Assembly (NCBI GenBank): GCA_963281255.1
Contig: OY725492.1
Location: forward strand, 2,403,696-2,467,695
Reading direction: 5' to 3'
From: Aphrocallistes beatrix
Lineage: Eukaryota; Porifera; Hexactinellida; Sceptrulophora; Aphrocallistidae
Length of the DNA stretch: 64,000 bases
The translations under genes and the position numbers were made by a program. Within the stretch, counting starts at the first letter, position 1. Each line of letters starts with the position of its first letter. The notes beneath the pieces are model-generated. The model did no database searches and was not told the DNA's origin. It saw only the letters and a program-made list of their open reading frames with translations. Below, in pieces: positions 11,720 to 23,648 of the stretch.

Positions 11720-12058
11720 AACTGTTAATCTTCTCTTATTATATTCAAGAAGGGATTTTTAAAGAATTATGTCTGAAATGTCCATCCCTGGAGTCGACAA
11801 CGAGAGCTATCGAAATTTTTGAAAAGGTGGATGCATTTTTTGAAACAAAATCACTTGGAATAACGTTGGATCTCTGTACACAGATGGTGCCCCAGCTATT
11901 ATTGGTGTCAAGATTGATTTACAACTTTAGTGAAAAAGAGAGCTCCTCATGTGATTTCTACTCACTGCATCCTTCATTGACATACATTGGGCTCAAGACC
12001 CTTCCACAATACCGAAAATACGTATTGGTCAAAGTAATGAAATGTGTGGAATGGAATA
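11720..12058 (+). pseudogene. hAT transposase fragment (ZBED5/FAM200-like)
   Basis: In mixed frames the sequence reads a KVDAFFETKSLGI-type lead, then LCTDGAPAIIGVK (the usual C-T-D-G-A-P signature around the second catalytic Asp of this hAT group) and a trace of the following H-C-hydrophobic-H-R block. The open frame from 11827 reads through it in the wrong phase. It is cut on the right by the mariner element at 12060. Clearly a relic; no ends or target duplication identified. Confidence 0.55.
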
Positions 12059-12119
12059 AAGTGTTCAATAAGTTCGCGGAAAAATATGTTTTGACTACAG
12101 TGAACTAACAAATTACTGT

Positions 12120-13593
12120 TCTAAATGTTCAAAATACTCCCCATTAGCATCAATACACCTTTGACAGCGGTGTAGCCACATGTCAAATAGCTTAGAATAG
12201 CTACTTGCTGTTATGCACTCGACTGCCTCTAAAAAAGCAGCGATTAGCTCGGATTCTGACTCAAAACGCCTGCCTTTTAGGTGTATTTTTCAGGGTTGGC
12301 AGGTTTTGTCCACTTGGACAAAACCTAGTGGTTTTAACCAGGTTAAAACCGTCCTGTCCAAAACCTCTTGGGTGGACAAAACTGGTCAAAACCTCAAAAT
12401 TTAATTTAATTCATAAATTCACAGTTATATCGAAGTTTTGTCCAGGTTTTGTCCAGGTTTTGTCCAAGTGTTGTTCGTGGCTTCCATGATAAATCGAATA
12501 CAAAATATAGTTATAGTAATAAACAGGAGTTAGCAAGAAAATCCATTCATTGTCCTCACTCTCTTTCCATCTTAAACTGTTTCGTACCCACTGCAATGAT
12601 TTACAGTTTCCATTAGGTTTTGTCCAGTTTTGTCCGGTTTTAACCGGTTAAAACCAGGTTTTGTCCACTGCCCTGTCCAAAACCTGTTTTGGACGGACAA
12701 AACCCAACCCTGGGCCTCTTTTTAGATTTGTGAACAGCCAAAAGTCACAGGGGTTCAATCATTTCTAACCCTGATTGCCTGAGAAACTCCTTTGTCTTTC
12801 CTGCTGTGTGTGCTGGAGCATTATCATGATGAAATTTCATCCCACGGACCCCGGACTTTGGTCTCAACCTCTCCACCGCTTGAAACACTTTTGGAAGGCA
12901 AATCTCGGTGTACCAAGCTGAGGTAACAGTATGCTTCGCAGGAAGCATCACAAATTCAAGAAGACCTCTTGTGGTGAAGAAAATTGCGAACATTCGCTTG
13001 CCGACCGCCATGAATTGTTTGGAAATTGTGTCCGGTACCTCACCTTCAAAGATCCATTTCGATCTCTGCTGCTTCGTTTTAGATATAGAATAGAAGTAAA
13101 TCCATGTTTCATCACCTGTTATTACTTCTGAATGCCGCCGAGAATCTGTTTTCGAGTACTTCAGTAACATGGAGTGACAAAATTGGATCCGACGGTTTTT
13201 TTGTTCCAAAGTTAGCAAATGTGGGACTAATTTGGAACAAACCCTTCTTAGACCAAGGTGTTGGTGTAGGATTGTTTCTATTGTTCCCGAAGATACTGAT
13301 ACATCATGAACTAACTGACGGATAGTAATTTGTCTGTCTTCTCTGACCAGTTCCTCCACCTTGACGATATTTTCATCAGTGACCGCCGTAATCGGGCGTC
13401 CGATTCGAACTTCATCGTCCAGGCACATATAACCCAAACGAAATCGACTGTGCCACTTGTCAACTGTTGTTTTGGTTGGTGCCAGTTCCCCCAAAGCAGA
13501 AAACATCTCAGTAGTACACTCCGCAGCGTTTAATCCACGTTTATAGTTGTAAAACATTATCGCTCGAAAATCCCTATTATTCAAATTTTCCAT
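12120..13593 (-). pseudogene. mariner transposase (SETMAR/Mos1-like type), disrupted
   Basis: From the ATG at 13593 about 282 codons are open. They hold an N-terminal HTH region (FRAIMFYNYKRGLNAAECT), a linker with GRPITAV, the first catalytic Asp in ITGDETWIYFY and the second in FHHDNAPAHTA. After GLEMIEP the expected PYSPDLAP segment with the third Asp is missing; a CDFWLFTNLKR-like sequence follows in another frame. The gene is then interrupted by the MITE at 12291-12712 and resumes as LKGRRFESESELIAAFLEA...NGEYFEHLEQ at about 12290-12120. Inactive: third catalytic residue lost, frameshift, insertion. Confidence 0.85.
12291..12712. mobile_element. hAT-like MITE made of TTTTGTCCA repeats, inside the mariner gene
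   Basis: Ends CAGGGTTGGCAGGTTTTGTC and, inverted, CAGGGTTGGGTTTTGTCC. Between them are many copies of GGTTTTGTCCA and GGTTAAAACC in both orientations. A clean 8-bp duplication is not visible (left flank GTATTTTT, right GGCCTCTT), so the class is inferred from the CAGGGTTGG ends. Confidence 0.65.
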
Positions 13594-14007
13594 CGAAAAA
13601 TAAAAAAGAGAAAATGACTAGACTAAATTGGCTATAAAATAAAAAGTATGCTAGTTAGAATGTTGAAATTGCATATACAAGTTTTGATTTGATAGCTTTA
13701 CTAATGGTTAAATTACCTTAACCCTGCTCATTGAACTTCATATAAATTCCGCGAACTTATTGAACACTCGGTATATCAGAAGTCGGGCATTTAATTACTA
13801 TCCTTTCAAGATATAAAGGAGCTTGAATAAAAACATAATAAGCTTTTTTGCTCCTCCAGTAAATTGTCTGGGGGAAATGGAATTTTCTCACCAGGTCAAG
13901 GTGTAAATGTGCAGAAAAGGTTAAGAACCCCTGAGGAAGAATGTGAGAATACACAGGTATTGAAATACATTGTTTCCGCTCAGATATAAATAAATTAGGC
14001 GAACCAA

Positions 14008-14750
14008 TAAGGTTGTTTGATTTAAATCAAGTGATTAAATCATTGATTTAAATCATATAATAAAGTAAAGTAGCCTCTCGCTAATACGAACACGGATAAG
14101 GTTAAATACCGGTTAAAGCGCACAAGGTTTGATTCCCCAGCCTGTACAAATGCATGAAATTAACCTCGGGTAATACGAATTCCGGATAATACATACAAGT
14201 TTCGAGGGGTTACCTGGTTCTTATTAACGAGACTCTCGACTCTATTCGAATTATAATGATCACACATATTATTGTGAACAATATTCATCAATGGCTTTTT
14301 TACAATCAAAAATTAAATTATTCAGCTCTGGCAACAAGCGCAGGAGTTGAGCGGATATTTTCAACATTTGGCTATATACATTCCAACATAAGGAATAGAC
14401 TTGGAATTGATAAGGCGGCCAAGATTGTATTTATCTACAGAATGCTCAATCTATCTATATAAAACTTCGTACTAAATTTTCTCTTCTACATTTTCCTATT
14501 GCAATTAATCATAAACATCCTGAATTAAAGCAAAATTAAATCGATAATATGCTATTAAACTATCTGACTCTCAATCTTGAGGATTTATTAGCAAAATAAT
14601 ATGATAAAATATGAAATGAATTGCAAAAAGCAATAAAAAAAAATCTAATATAAATCAAAAAAATCCGATTTAAATAAAAAAAATCTGAGTTAAATCAAAA
14701 AATCTTCTTTTTTTATTTTTTAAAAAATTAATGATTTTTATCAACCCTGC
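14008..14750 (+). mobile_element. Deleted hAT element with AAATC-rich ends
   Basis: The left part is rich in GATTTAAATCA and the right part ends TTTTTATCAACCCTG, the inverse of a CAGGGTTGATAAAAA hAT end. Between them only a C-terminal transposase fragment survives. Left limit approximate; target duplication not resolved. Confidence 0.55.
14256..14462 (+). pseudogene. hAT transposase C-terminal dimerisation fragment
   Basis: Sixty-eight codons containing ATSAGVERIFSTFGYIHSN and IRNRLGIDKAAKIVFIYRML, the standard hAT C-terminal dimerisation motif. The first 25 codons are probably unrelated read-in. No catalytic part is present. Confidence 0.75.
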
Positions 14751-14799
14751 CGGCGGAACCAATGGCATACTTAATACACGGCTGTGTATGTCACAGAGA

Positions 14800-14883
14800 T
14801 GGCCAGTTTTGACAAAAAATATTAATTAGACCGATAAATCAAAAACTGTACATGATAGACTTTTAAAATGCATTATTACTATA
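14800..14883. repeat. Left arm of an old inverted repeat (partner 17881-17966)
   Basis: GGCCAGTTTTGACA... and ...ATGCATTATTAC are repeated inverted at 17881-17966. The arms bracket two TA-inserted elements, a palindrome and the DD37E Tc1 element, so they look like the TIRs of an older transposon whose interior was replaced by later insertions. Confidence 0.5.
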
Positions 14884-14885
14884 TA

Positions 14886-15406
14886 CGAGGGGATATCGTA
14901 AAGTTTTAATTATCACCCGGAGGTTATGTCGATGACATTTTGTCAGTGTAATCACTGGTCCTTATGCGCATGATGGTGCAAAAATGTTCTTTTAGCTTCT
15001 TTTACTTTTTTAACTGATGACGCTAGATTTCAGCACCATTCAAGATGGAGAAGGTTGAGTCTCGCAGCGTTCCTGCATTTGAAGGGTTACAGTGCCTGGA
15101 AAATCTATGAAGAAATGAAGGCTGTCTATGGTGATGATTGCCCGTTGTATAACACTGTTTTGAGTGGAAAAGGAATTTCCACGATTTGATGATACATATG
15201 AGGTCATTCAAGAGGTGAAACAGTGGTTTTCAATGCAATCTGAGGACTTCCACAGTGAAGGCCTGCGGAAGATCAAGAAACGGTGGGAGAAATGTATGAC
15301 TCTGGACGGTGACTATGTAGAGAAGTCTTAAATACCAAAAAACTAAATGAAGTTTCTGTCTCCTTTACTTCATGTTAATAATTAAAACTTTACAATACCC
15401 CCTTCG
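14886..15406 (+). mobile_element. Internally deleted mariner, TA target
   Basis: Ends CGAGGGGATATCGTAAAG and, inverted, CGAAGGGGGTATTGTAAAG, TA on both sides. In mixed frames the interior reads an N-terminal VEFRAFLHLKGYSAWKIYEE HTH segment and YGDDCPLYNTVL, then jumps to the very C-terminus (GLRKIKKRWEKCMTLDGDYV). The catalytic core is gone. Confidence 0.75.
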
Positions 15407-15559
15407 TACTACAACATCATAAATGATTGGGTAATAGGCTCTTTTTAGTGCGAAAAATATTGGTTCTAACTCATTCATCATCGTCATCTGCATTTATAAT
15501 GCTTAATTTTTTGATAGAACAACAATAGGAAGGCCTTGATCCAAAAATTCTGAAAATAT

Positions 15560-15975
15560 TAATTGGGATGTCTATGCATTTCTCAGTTGGTATGGAAGCA
15601 AAAAATTTTATATTTAAGCCATAACTCAAAATGTATAGATCGTAGACACTAAGAAATTTTCCATTCAATCCGCAAGCTATTACTTCCTATCGTATGATAA
15701 TAATACTGTTCACTAGTATATTTTCAATATTATCTAGGATTTGAAACATCTTATCACTTCTCTATAGATCGTAATAAACTCATAGATAACTCACAGAGAA
15801 TATTGAAAATAAGCAAGTGAACAGTATTATCATCATATAGGAGATAATAGCTTGCGGATTGAATGGTATAATATCATAGTCTGCACGATCTCTATTTTTT
15901 AAGTTATGGCCTAAACATTCCATTTTTGATTCCATAGCCCGGGATGCATAGACATTTTGACAGCTAAATTGCATA
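15560..15975. repeat. Palindromic repeat centred near 15760
   Basis: ATTCAATCCGCAAGCTATTA and GAACAGTATTATCATCATA blocks occur on both sides in inverse orientation (15660-15715 against 15815-15870), with flanking matches out to the ATGCATAGACA and ATGCATTTCTC blocks. Probably a MITE; termini and target duplication not resolved. Confidence 0.55.
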
Positions 15976-16112
15976 CTTTGATATGATGTTTGATACAGGG
16001 TGTCTCAAAAGTTTTTTCTGGTTTTATATTTAATCAAAATATTCCTTTTACATCAGTGCTTGTATTCAAACTCGCCCTTTTTTGATAATATTTAACTTGA
16101 ATGGTCATAATA

Positions 16113-16144
16113 TCCTTACTATTAAAACTCGATTATTGTTTGTT

Positions 16145-16175
<31 letters not shown>

Positions 16176-16667
16176 GTAACGAATTGATTGAAGAAACTAC
16201 CAGGCACAGAAAGCTGATTTTTGGCATGTGGGAGTCTTTTGGCTATGGCTCCAGTAAGTTCTGAGCTCAGACGAAAATGTCGGCTCATCATGGAATTATG
16301 ACGTCATTGTCACATTTTTAAAAGTAAAGCAATACAGTTATTTGACCATAACTCAGCCTTTATAGGAGATAGAAGGCTGAAATATTAATAGAATATGTAT
16401 ACTAACATACCTCACACATGATGCATCTATAATCAAAAAATGATGACTCATCACTTTGTTATGACGTCATCATTACTCATCAAAATTTAAATAATTGACA
16501 AATTTGGTGATTTTTCGAGTGATATCGATTTTAACACTAAGATAGACATATTTAGAGATGATATCTCCCTTATAATTAACCAATGTGCCCCCAGGCGACC
16601 GAAGGGAGCCTCCGGGGGACACGAAGTGTCCGCCAACCGCGCAGCGCAAGCAAGCGAAGCGCGCTTG
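16113..16667 (+). mobile_element. Helitron copy 5, complete
   Basis: Starts TCCTTACTATTAAAACTCG after A and ends CGAAGCGCGCTTG before T, with the GGACAC/GTGTCC subterminal hairpin about 40 bp from the 3' end. 555 bp long and a good reference copy for the family. No coding capacity. Confidence 0.85.
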
Positions 16668-16753
16668 TTTGAATGAAATACAAATCAATTGTATTTTTTT
16701 GACATCTTGTGATTTTCAAGACTTTACTTCATCATCAATATATAGTTTATATA

Positions 16754-17350
16754 ATGGATGTCCAAAATTCCAGAATTGGTAAGAGATTACGTGCAATCGG
16801 TATGTTAGAATCTGGTATTAGCCAGAAACAGATTGCTCAGACCTTAGGAGTTACTATTAAGACTGTTTGGAATTGGAAAACGAAGATTCTATCAGGCAAA
16901 TCCATGGCGGGCAAACCTCGGTCAGGGCGTCAATACTATATAAAAGAAATTTTGAGAAGTTCCAACCTTAAAGAGAAGGTAAACAGGCCCAATGACAGAA
17001 CGGAAAATGTGTCGCTTGATGTCCGAGGCTATTTTTATGCAGGATGGGGCTCCTGCCCATACCGCCAAAAAGACGCAAACCTGGCTTTCCAATCATATTC
17101 CAGGCTACTGGGTAAAAGGAATTTGGCCTAGCAATTCACCAGATTTAAATCCCATTGAAAATCTTTGGGATATTATTCAAGCAGAGTTTGACAATATGAG
17201 ACCAGCCACCAACTTGTCAGAGCTCGTAATTACCTGAAAAATATCTGGAATGGACTCACGACGTCGATTTTGGAGAATTTAATCTCAAGAATGTCTGCTC
17301 GAATTAATTCTTGTATCCAACTTAGAGGAGATTATATTGGCAAATAATAT
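16754..17350 (+). pseudogene. DD37E transposase with central deletion
   Basis: The likely start is the ATG at 16754 (MDVQNSRIGKRLRAIGMLES), followed by a clear HTH (SQKQIAQTLGVTIKTVWNWK) and the GKPRSGRQ GRPR-like linker. The sequence then jumps to the second catalytic region, read in another frame from 16992: FMQDGAPAHTAKKTQTW ... SNSPDLNPIENLWDII. Thirty-seven residues separate that Asp and Glu, the DD37E spacing. The first Asp and surrounding core are deleted; the C-terminus shifts frame near 17237. Confidence 0.85.
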
Positions 17351-17421
17351 ATGATTTCTATACTGCAGTTTACTAGTTATGGGTATTAGTACAACCGGAA
17401 AAAATTTTGAGACACCCTGTA

Positions 17422-17878
17422 CACTGCTTGAACAAAAGTATTCGTGCACCCCATAATTCCCCATACAAATAGTTATAATACTGATTTATTTTGCGAGTCA
17501 AGGTATTTAGTTTGTAAGAGATACGCTTAATTCAACTTCAAATTCGAATTCTCCATATTCGAATTACTCACTTTTTAATCTTACAACTTGTTTACACTCC
17601 CACAAGGTTAAGAAATTTCAAACTGTGCCACCTCATATCACCAATGCCATCATATACAGTGGTGACCACTCGCGGCATGTGGCATAGGAAATCAAATGCT
17701 AAAAATAATTAATTTTGAAGAAGAGTGATTAAGTTGAAAACTTATAAAGTGGGTAATTTGATGTGGAGAATTCGAATTTGAAGTCAAATTAAATATTTTT
17801 GAAACGCTAAATAAATCAGTATTATAACTATTTGTATGGGGAATTATGGGATGTACGAATACTTTTGTTCAGGCAGTG
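17422..17878. mobile_element. Palindromic Tc1-type MITE abutting the DD37E element
   Basis: Ends CACTGCTTGAACAAAAGTAT and, inverted, CACTGCCTGAACAAAAGTAT, TA on both sides. It shares the TA at 17420-17421 with the preceding element, so one of the two inserted exactly at the other's border. Arms of about 200 bp carry the AATTCGAATTCTCC blocks of the larger MITE family. Confidence 0.85.
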
Positions 17879-17880
17879 TA

Positions 17881-17966
17881 TGGTAATAATGCATTTCAAA
17901 GGTTTATCGTATACCGTTTTTTATTTAACGGTCTAATTAAACTTAGACTGTGTCAAAACTGGCCGT
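17881..17966. repeat. Right arm of the old inverted repeat (partner 14800-14883)
   Basis: Inverse of the left arm through TAATTAGACCG and GGCCAGTTTTGACA. Confidence 0.5.
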
Positions 17967-19351
17967 GCTTTAAATGGGTTGTAGAATGAGTATTGATGTT
18001 CAAACGGTCGTATTGCATCTCCCTAGAACAGTTTAAAATATAATTATTTGAAATTTTTTGCAAAAATAAGACATTATAATTGACAATTAATAGCTCTTCG
18101 AATTCTAAATATGCTAAATTATCATGATTAAGCAGCATTTGGTGGTTTTCTTCTTTTAATTATAATTTTAAAACCATTTAAAACATCGATTCCATTAAAT
18201 ACTCAACGTACACTGGATGTTTCTAAATTTATGCAGAAATCATCAAGATAAAGTCATGATAACACAGTAAAATATCTAAATCAATGTTTTTTATGCTGAA
18301 AAGGTGCCAATATTACGGACAGTAAGATATATAATAAAATAATGAGTGTCAAAATGTTTAGTAGGGATGTTTCTACAATATTATGTTAATACAATCGAAC
18401 GTTGCAAATCGGAGCGGAAGGTTGGGATTTGTTTTTTTCCCTAACGCGCGCTTAGTAGTTATTTGTAATGACCGTTAAGCGTCACCCAACCTAGTGTGGC
18501 ATAAGCAAGTGGCGAGGCACTCCCCTCGTACATGGAGGGGAGGCAGACTACAGTGGACGAGTTTTTCAACATTACAACGTTGTGACTGTCTCCTAGTGTA
18601 CGTAAAAGTATAATGTGTGAAATTGTAATGTTTGTACTATGCTTAAATATCAGTCTTGACCGTAAGGGTTTGGCCGTCTTATAGTTTTCAACATCATTAT
18701 TTTTACCAATGCATACGTATTAGAGTTCGCTTAGAATCCCGCTTATGAGCACTCTCTAGCATCGGGGAGCCGTGCGTTTGGATAGAGGTGCCCCGATACG
18801 CGAGATTTTACTGTATCTCAATGATGACCTCATGATGAAAATAGAAAATCTGAGTTATTATTCCCAAATAAGATCTAAATCACGCGAATAAGATTATTGA
18901 AGTGAACATATGATTGGTGACATGTTTTGCATGGCTGTCTCTACAATATTATGCTAATGTCATTTGGATGACGTCATGATGCGTCAACAAAATCTAAAAT
19001 CTGGGTACAGTGAATAACATAACCCTTCTCATGGGTATTCTCACATTAAGTTGGGGCCACACTCCCATCCCGCCTGTGAGGGGCTTTGTTTATGTCAAGC
19101 TAGGGCTAATTCATTGGGTAGCTCTTCGTCTAAATCTTCAAAGTATTCAATATCTAGTTCTTTTTCAAAGTCAAATATACTTTGTTCTAATTCAGGACTT
19201 TTTAGCAGGACGGGAAAAGGATAGGGCAACAAACAGTTGTCTCTTCTAATGTGTTAAAATTAAATAATCGAGCCATTACAAATAGTAAAATCGCTTTGTT
19301 TTTATGCACTCTCATCGATCGATGAAGCTTGTAACTAAATCGATGGATTAT
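17967..19351. other. No gene recognised
   Basis: Mixed sequence with a short repeated phrase CTACAATATTATG at about 18370 and 18947. GCCTGTGAGGGGCTTTG at 19071 recalls the hairpin at 53586-53705. A GC-richer patch at 18420-18560 has no RNA-gene signature I can defend. Confidence 0.35.
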
Positions 19352-19359
19352 GTGCTGTG

Positions 19360-22350
19360 CAGTGGCAGCGCCAAGGGGGTGCTGGGAGGTGCTATAGCAC
19401 CTCCCTGAAATTCTGTCAGCACCCCCACTGGGGGTGCTGACAGAATTTCAAGGGATATCTATGTCTTTATTCTATTTAAGTTCAATAGCATAACTAATAA
19501 ACTGGAATACATAGGGGTCTAAGTATGTATTATTTATAAATATTATTAATTATAACTAACAAGTATTCCATCAACATTGGTTATTTTAATTGAATCCTTC
19601 GACATGTTTGCGAAAACTTTTCCATAAAAACTCGTAATCCACATTTCGATCTGTGAGAGCCATTAACCCCAGCCCTGAGAGCCTCTGCTCTAACATTGAA
19701 TTTCTTAACCACGTTTTTACTCGGAGGAGGGAGCTGAAACTCCTTTCACACGAAGCAGTAGTGATCGGAAGTACCAATGATATCAGACTAAGTTCGTATA
19801 AGATATGAAGTGGTTCGGCATTAACTGATAGAATCTGATGCAGCTCCCAGAGACTATCCGGTACCTTTTCCGCTTTCTTTTCGCGATTGTCAAGCATCTA
19901 CTGCAGTATGGCACACTCATGAATCAGTCCCTCTACATGAACATCATAGTGCCTGGAGAATTTTGTGAGGCTCTCAACAGATAATAATGTGCATTTATTA
20001 CGATGTTTGGGGTTGAGCGAATTAATCTCCTGCATGACGTCCATGGCGTCGTTTGAAAATCTTCTTTGTAACTCCTCCAGGATGATTTTCAAACATGGTA
20101 TAAAAACGTGCTCGCGGAATTCGTACTTGGTTTTGGCAACAACTGGCGTGGTATCGTGTCTCACACGGCGACGTCGTCTCTCCAGAGGCCCGGGAAATCA
20201 TGTTCCGCCAGCAGGGTTTGAATCTTTTCCCAGAGAAATTCCCATATACTTCGAGCTTTTCCTTTATATCAGACTGTAAGGCTTGGACCAACTCTACAGC
20301 TTGTGATAAATCCTTGTCGGGACTCTGAAGAAAAAGTAGCAGCCTTAGCTTTGCCGATAATATCTTCAAATAATATAAGACATACGGCGAATTCTGTATT
20401 TAGACGCTTTAAAAGACAATCGGCTGTTGTGTGTCTCTCAGTTGAGGAGTGGTTCTCCTCGAAGTGTTCCAGTGTAGCAATGAGCGGTCCCATGGTTTTT
20501 AAAACAGTATTGATACCATGCCACTGACAGATCCATCTCGTTTCAGATTGTCTCTTTAACTCTCTGCTTTGAAAACCAGGATTCATTTCGTTCTGTAGTT
20601 CCATAATTTTTTTAATGTGGAATTGAAGAGGAAATAAACACGTATAGATCTTGAAGGAGGGCAAATAATCGAGCTGCAGCCGGCACACCAGAACAACAGT
20701 CCACAATAACTAGATTGAGGCGATGGTAATAACAGTGGACGTAGATCGCAAGTGGTACGGCCTGCCGGAACAGAAACTGCACACCACGACATCTTCCAGA
20801 CATCACACTCGCACCATCATATCCTTGACCGGCTGTGCTCTGAATATCAACACCAAATTCGTGAAGAATCTTGATAATCTGGTCGCATTGCTTCAAAGCA
20901 CTCAGCCCGTCTGTCTCCCAAAAGCCAATAAATTCTTCTCTTGGCGAACCATCCTTTAAGTAGCGAAGGCATACGCTTTGCTGTTCAATTTTCGCTACAT
21001 CCCGGGACTCATCTACAAGAATGGAAAACCATTTGGAAAATTGGACATCTTTCAAAAAATCTTTCCTTATTAACGACGCGAACGTTTGGATAATTTCGTT
21101 TTGGATGTCATGGTATGTATATCGAGCATACTTGGGACCTTCTAACTTGGTACGAACAATATTGTCCTTCTTGGAAATTAGCGTCAGAATCTCGAGAAAG
21201 TTACCACGATTCCTTTCACTGTCTGACTCACGATGTCCACGGAGGGCTAGGCCCTGTCGAGCACATAGCTCCACTACCTCAGCAACAGTTTGCACATAGT
21301 GCCTATTCTCCTCGAGTTGTTTAAGCGAAATGGCCTGTTACTGAGTTATCACGCTACCTGTTATTGACTCCTGTTGAACTTTGGCTATCACTGACGCTTT
21401 ATGAGAAAAACTATCAGCATGTTCCTGAAGCTTCTGGACACCGTGATTCCAATCGTGAAAGCCGATAGAAGTGAAGTTGTCAGGAGTGTCACACTGAGGG
21501 AAGTGTGAGCACGTAAAACAAAATACGGAATCTCTCTCTTGGCTGTACTCAATCCATGGGAACTTTAGATACCAGTCACTTTGAAATCGTTTTCCATTAC
21601 GAGTAGGAAAAACAGAAAGCTTTGGCTTGTACTGATTGTCAGATGGTGTTTTTGAAACATCGAAAGGTCCTACAGTTACAGAGTCAGAAATTTTTAATTC
21701 AGGCTGAAACAATAATACAGGAGGCTCAACCTGCTCTTCGAAATTGCTAGTTTGACCCATTTCATCCCCTGTTGTGTCGTCTGAGTAAGACTGGAATGTC
21801 ATTACAGGGCTTCGTTTACCGACTTCTAGTACACTTCTCATTTTAGCAGGAGGAAATACCAAGCGAAAGTTGTCTTTTGGACATATTGAAATTTGAAACA
21901 AGTAGACAAAAATACGAACTCACAACGTTTATATAAATAAAATCTTGAATCCTCATTCCTCACACTAGACGTAATAATTATTAGATCACAGGTATTACGA
22001 GGCTTCCAAGTTAATTAATGCCTGAAATTTTCACGCAACAGCCTAATAGTGAGATAAGAGTGTTAATAAACAATATAATTATAATTTAGCACTTAGTGAT
22101 TAGCTCTTAAGGTTCCTGCTTCCAACCTATTGCTTATTAATTTATGTTGAATATTTTAGAACGCTAGATTTGAGTAACACTTAAAATCATTGATACTTTC
22201 TATGTAAACCAGTGCACGTGTTATATAACAATGCACAAATATTTATTCAAGCATTCAGGTTGGCTATGAACTGAATTATGCTTTCACCCCCTGAAAATTA
22301 TCAGAACCCCCCATTGCACCCCTTCTTGCGATGTGCTAGCGCTGCCACTG
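19360..22350 (-). mobile_element. hAT element with TTF finger, decayed
   Basis: Ends CAGTGGCAGCGCCAAGG and, inverted, CAGTGGCAGCGCTAGC. Flanks GTGCTGTG (19352-19359) and GTACTGTG (22351-22358) match at 7 of 8 bases. A GC-rich hairpin of GGTGCTGACAG-type repeats follows the left end. The 2991 bp contain one minus-strand transposase pseudogene. Confidence 0.92.
19586..21901 (-). pseudogene. hAT transposase (DUF4371 / ZMYM1-like type)
   Basis: Read from 21901 downward. An N-terminal acidic region precedes a TTF-type zinc finger (FQSDWYLKFPWIEYSQE, VFCFTCSHFPQCD, then an HxxxxxH end), open to 21338. After one in-frame stop the frame continues into the DUF4371-like core (FSKWFSILVDESRDVAKIEQ with the first Asp; GYDGASVMSGRCRGVQ with the second; HCYYHRLNLV). 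Frame breaks near 20650, 20330 and 20130 follow. The last piece (19897-19586) has the dimerisation motif LPITTASCERSFSSLLRVKT. At least one stop and three shifts, so inactive. Size and order fit the family. Confidence 0.9.
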
Positions 22351-22358
22351 GTACTGTG

Positions 22359-23430
22359 CGATAACTTTTATGGTGTAAATTCGAATCCGAGATCAGCTAT
22401 GAAGTTTTATTAATTTGCTATCAAGATTTGAGGTAATTGTCCAAGTTTTATATATAGAAACATTGACAGATGCCATGCAAAATAGCTCAATGGTCTACTT
22501 TCATATGCGTTGGAGTAAATTATTCATGAATTATTTTTTTCACAATGTATTGCCATTTATTTAGAAAATGCGATATCCCAACATTTGTGTGATCACTGTT
22601 CGACATTTCTGCAAGTGTTATTACGTTTATTTTTGTTTCAGAGTGTCTGATAGTTAAAGCCTTTTCTTCTGACTTTTATCTAATTTGTCAAAATCTGAGC
22701 TAGCTGCGTCAAATTGTAGAAAAATTCTATTCCAAAGGGATAGTTTTTAGAAAGTATCTGCTCTTCGTTAAATAAGTAATCACAATCTGCCTCTCTCAAT
22801 AAGTTTTGGATATAGCCATTCAATTCATAATCATTTCCATAGAATCATCGTAGGTTTTCTTTGTGATAACAACATACATCAAGTCATAGATCACTTTTCG
22901 ACCGTTCTCTAAATAATTCTTGTGATCTGATCATTCGTAGAACCGTTTGTGAATGAATGTTATCGAAGTTCCCATGCTTTGCATTCACCAAAATTGACCA
23001 AAATCAAAAAGATTTTCATAGCGATAATTAATAGGAGAGGATGAGGTAATTTTTAGACTCAGTTCCAACTTTTTTACACCACTAAGGTGGAAACTATGTG
23101 ACGTTCGATCAGCGAAATGTTGAGAAGAAATTGAACCGTTTTCAAAGAGCTTGCAAATTTTGGAGCTCTATCAATCAATAATTAAGTGTTATGCAGTTTG
23201 TGATTATATAATTGAATTCAGCAATTAAATTTGCAATCTTCTTACATTTTGTAAATTCAGTGATATTTAAATTGGAACATCCAGAAGAGTAAAGCCGTCA
23301 AATTTTTGTAAAAAGATTTCAATTCCATTCACTACCTGAAATATGAAGTTTCAATCCTTTGGAGAGACATCAATGAATTATGTTAATTTTTAGTTAGTGT
23401 ATATGTAGGTGTATGTGGGAAAAAAAGATT
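22359..23430. other. No gene recognised
   Basis: AT-rich, no repeat termini or conserved frames seen. It may be unmodified intron or intergenic sequence. Confidence 0.4.
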
Positions 23431-23592
23431 TTCGATTGTTTAAATCATTTGCTCTAGTTATGCCACCCTCCGTCTGGCTCAGAAATCTCTCTAAAACAAT
23501 TTGTCAACCGAAATAATCTCCATGAATAGACCATTTTAGTATTAAATACACGTGAGATAATGAAGTGTGTAAATACTTTTGTCCGGGTAGTG
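23430..23592. mobile_element. Right half of a Tc1-type MITE
   Basis: Ends AATACTTTTGTCCGGGTAGTG followed by TA. The inner part (ATGCCACCCTCCGTCTGG) is repeated inverted at 27770-27895. Confidence 0.55.
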
Positions 23593-23599
23593 TATATAT

Positions 23600-23644
23600 A
23601 TATATATATATATATATGTATCAATCGAGTTTTAATAGTAAGGA
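23600..23644 (-). mobile_element. Solo Helitron 5' end
   Basis: Inverse of TCCTTACTATTAAAACTCG plus an AT run, preceded by A in its own orientation. It sits in the TATA run at the MITE border. Confidence 0.6.
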
Positions 23645-23648
23645 TATA

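Larger units (their letters stand above)
12060..13772 (-). mobile_element. mariner element, minus strand, interrupted by a hAT-like MITE
   Basis: Inverted ends AGTGTTCAATAAGTTCGCGG (12060-12079) and its complement at about 13750-13767, the right end followed by TA. It encloses one mariner transposase gene. The MITE at 12291-12712 lies near the 3' end of the gene. Confidence 0.8.
15996..17419 (+). mobile_element. Tc1/mariner DD37E-type element, internally deleted, with nested Helitron
   Basis: Ends CAGGGTGTCTCAAAAGTTTT and, inverted, CAGGGTGTCTCAAAATTTTT, TA at both flanks (15994-15995, 17420-17421). The Helitron at 16113-16667 lies between the left end and the gene. Confidence 0.88.

Noticed and set aside
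18420-18560. Possible tRNA-derived SINE or RNA gene
   Set aside because: No A and B box pair, cloverleaf or poly-A tail could be drawn with confidence.
20723-21324. Plus-strand frames of 69-92 codons
   Set aside because: They are shadows of the minus-strand hAT transposase.
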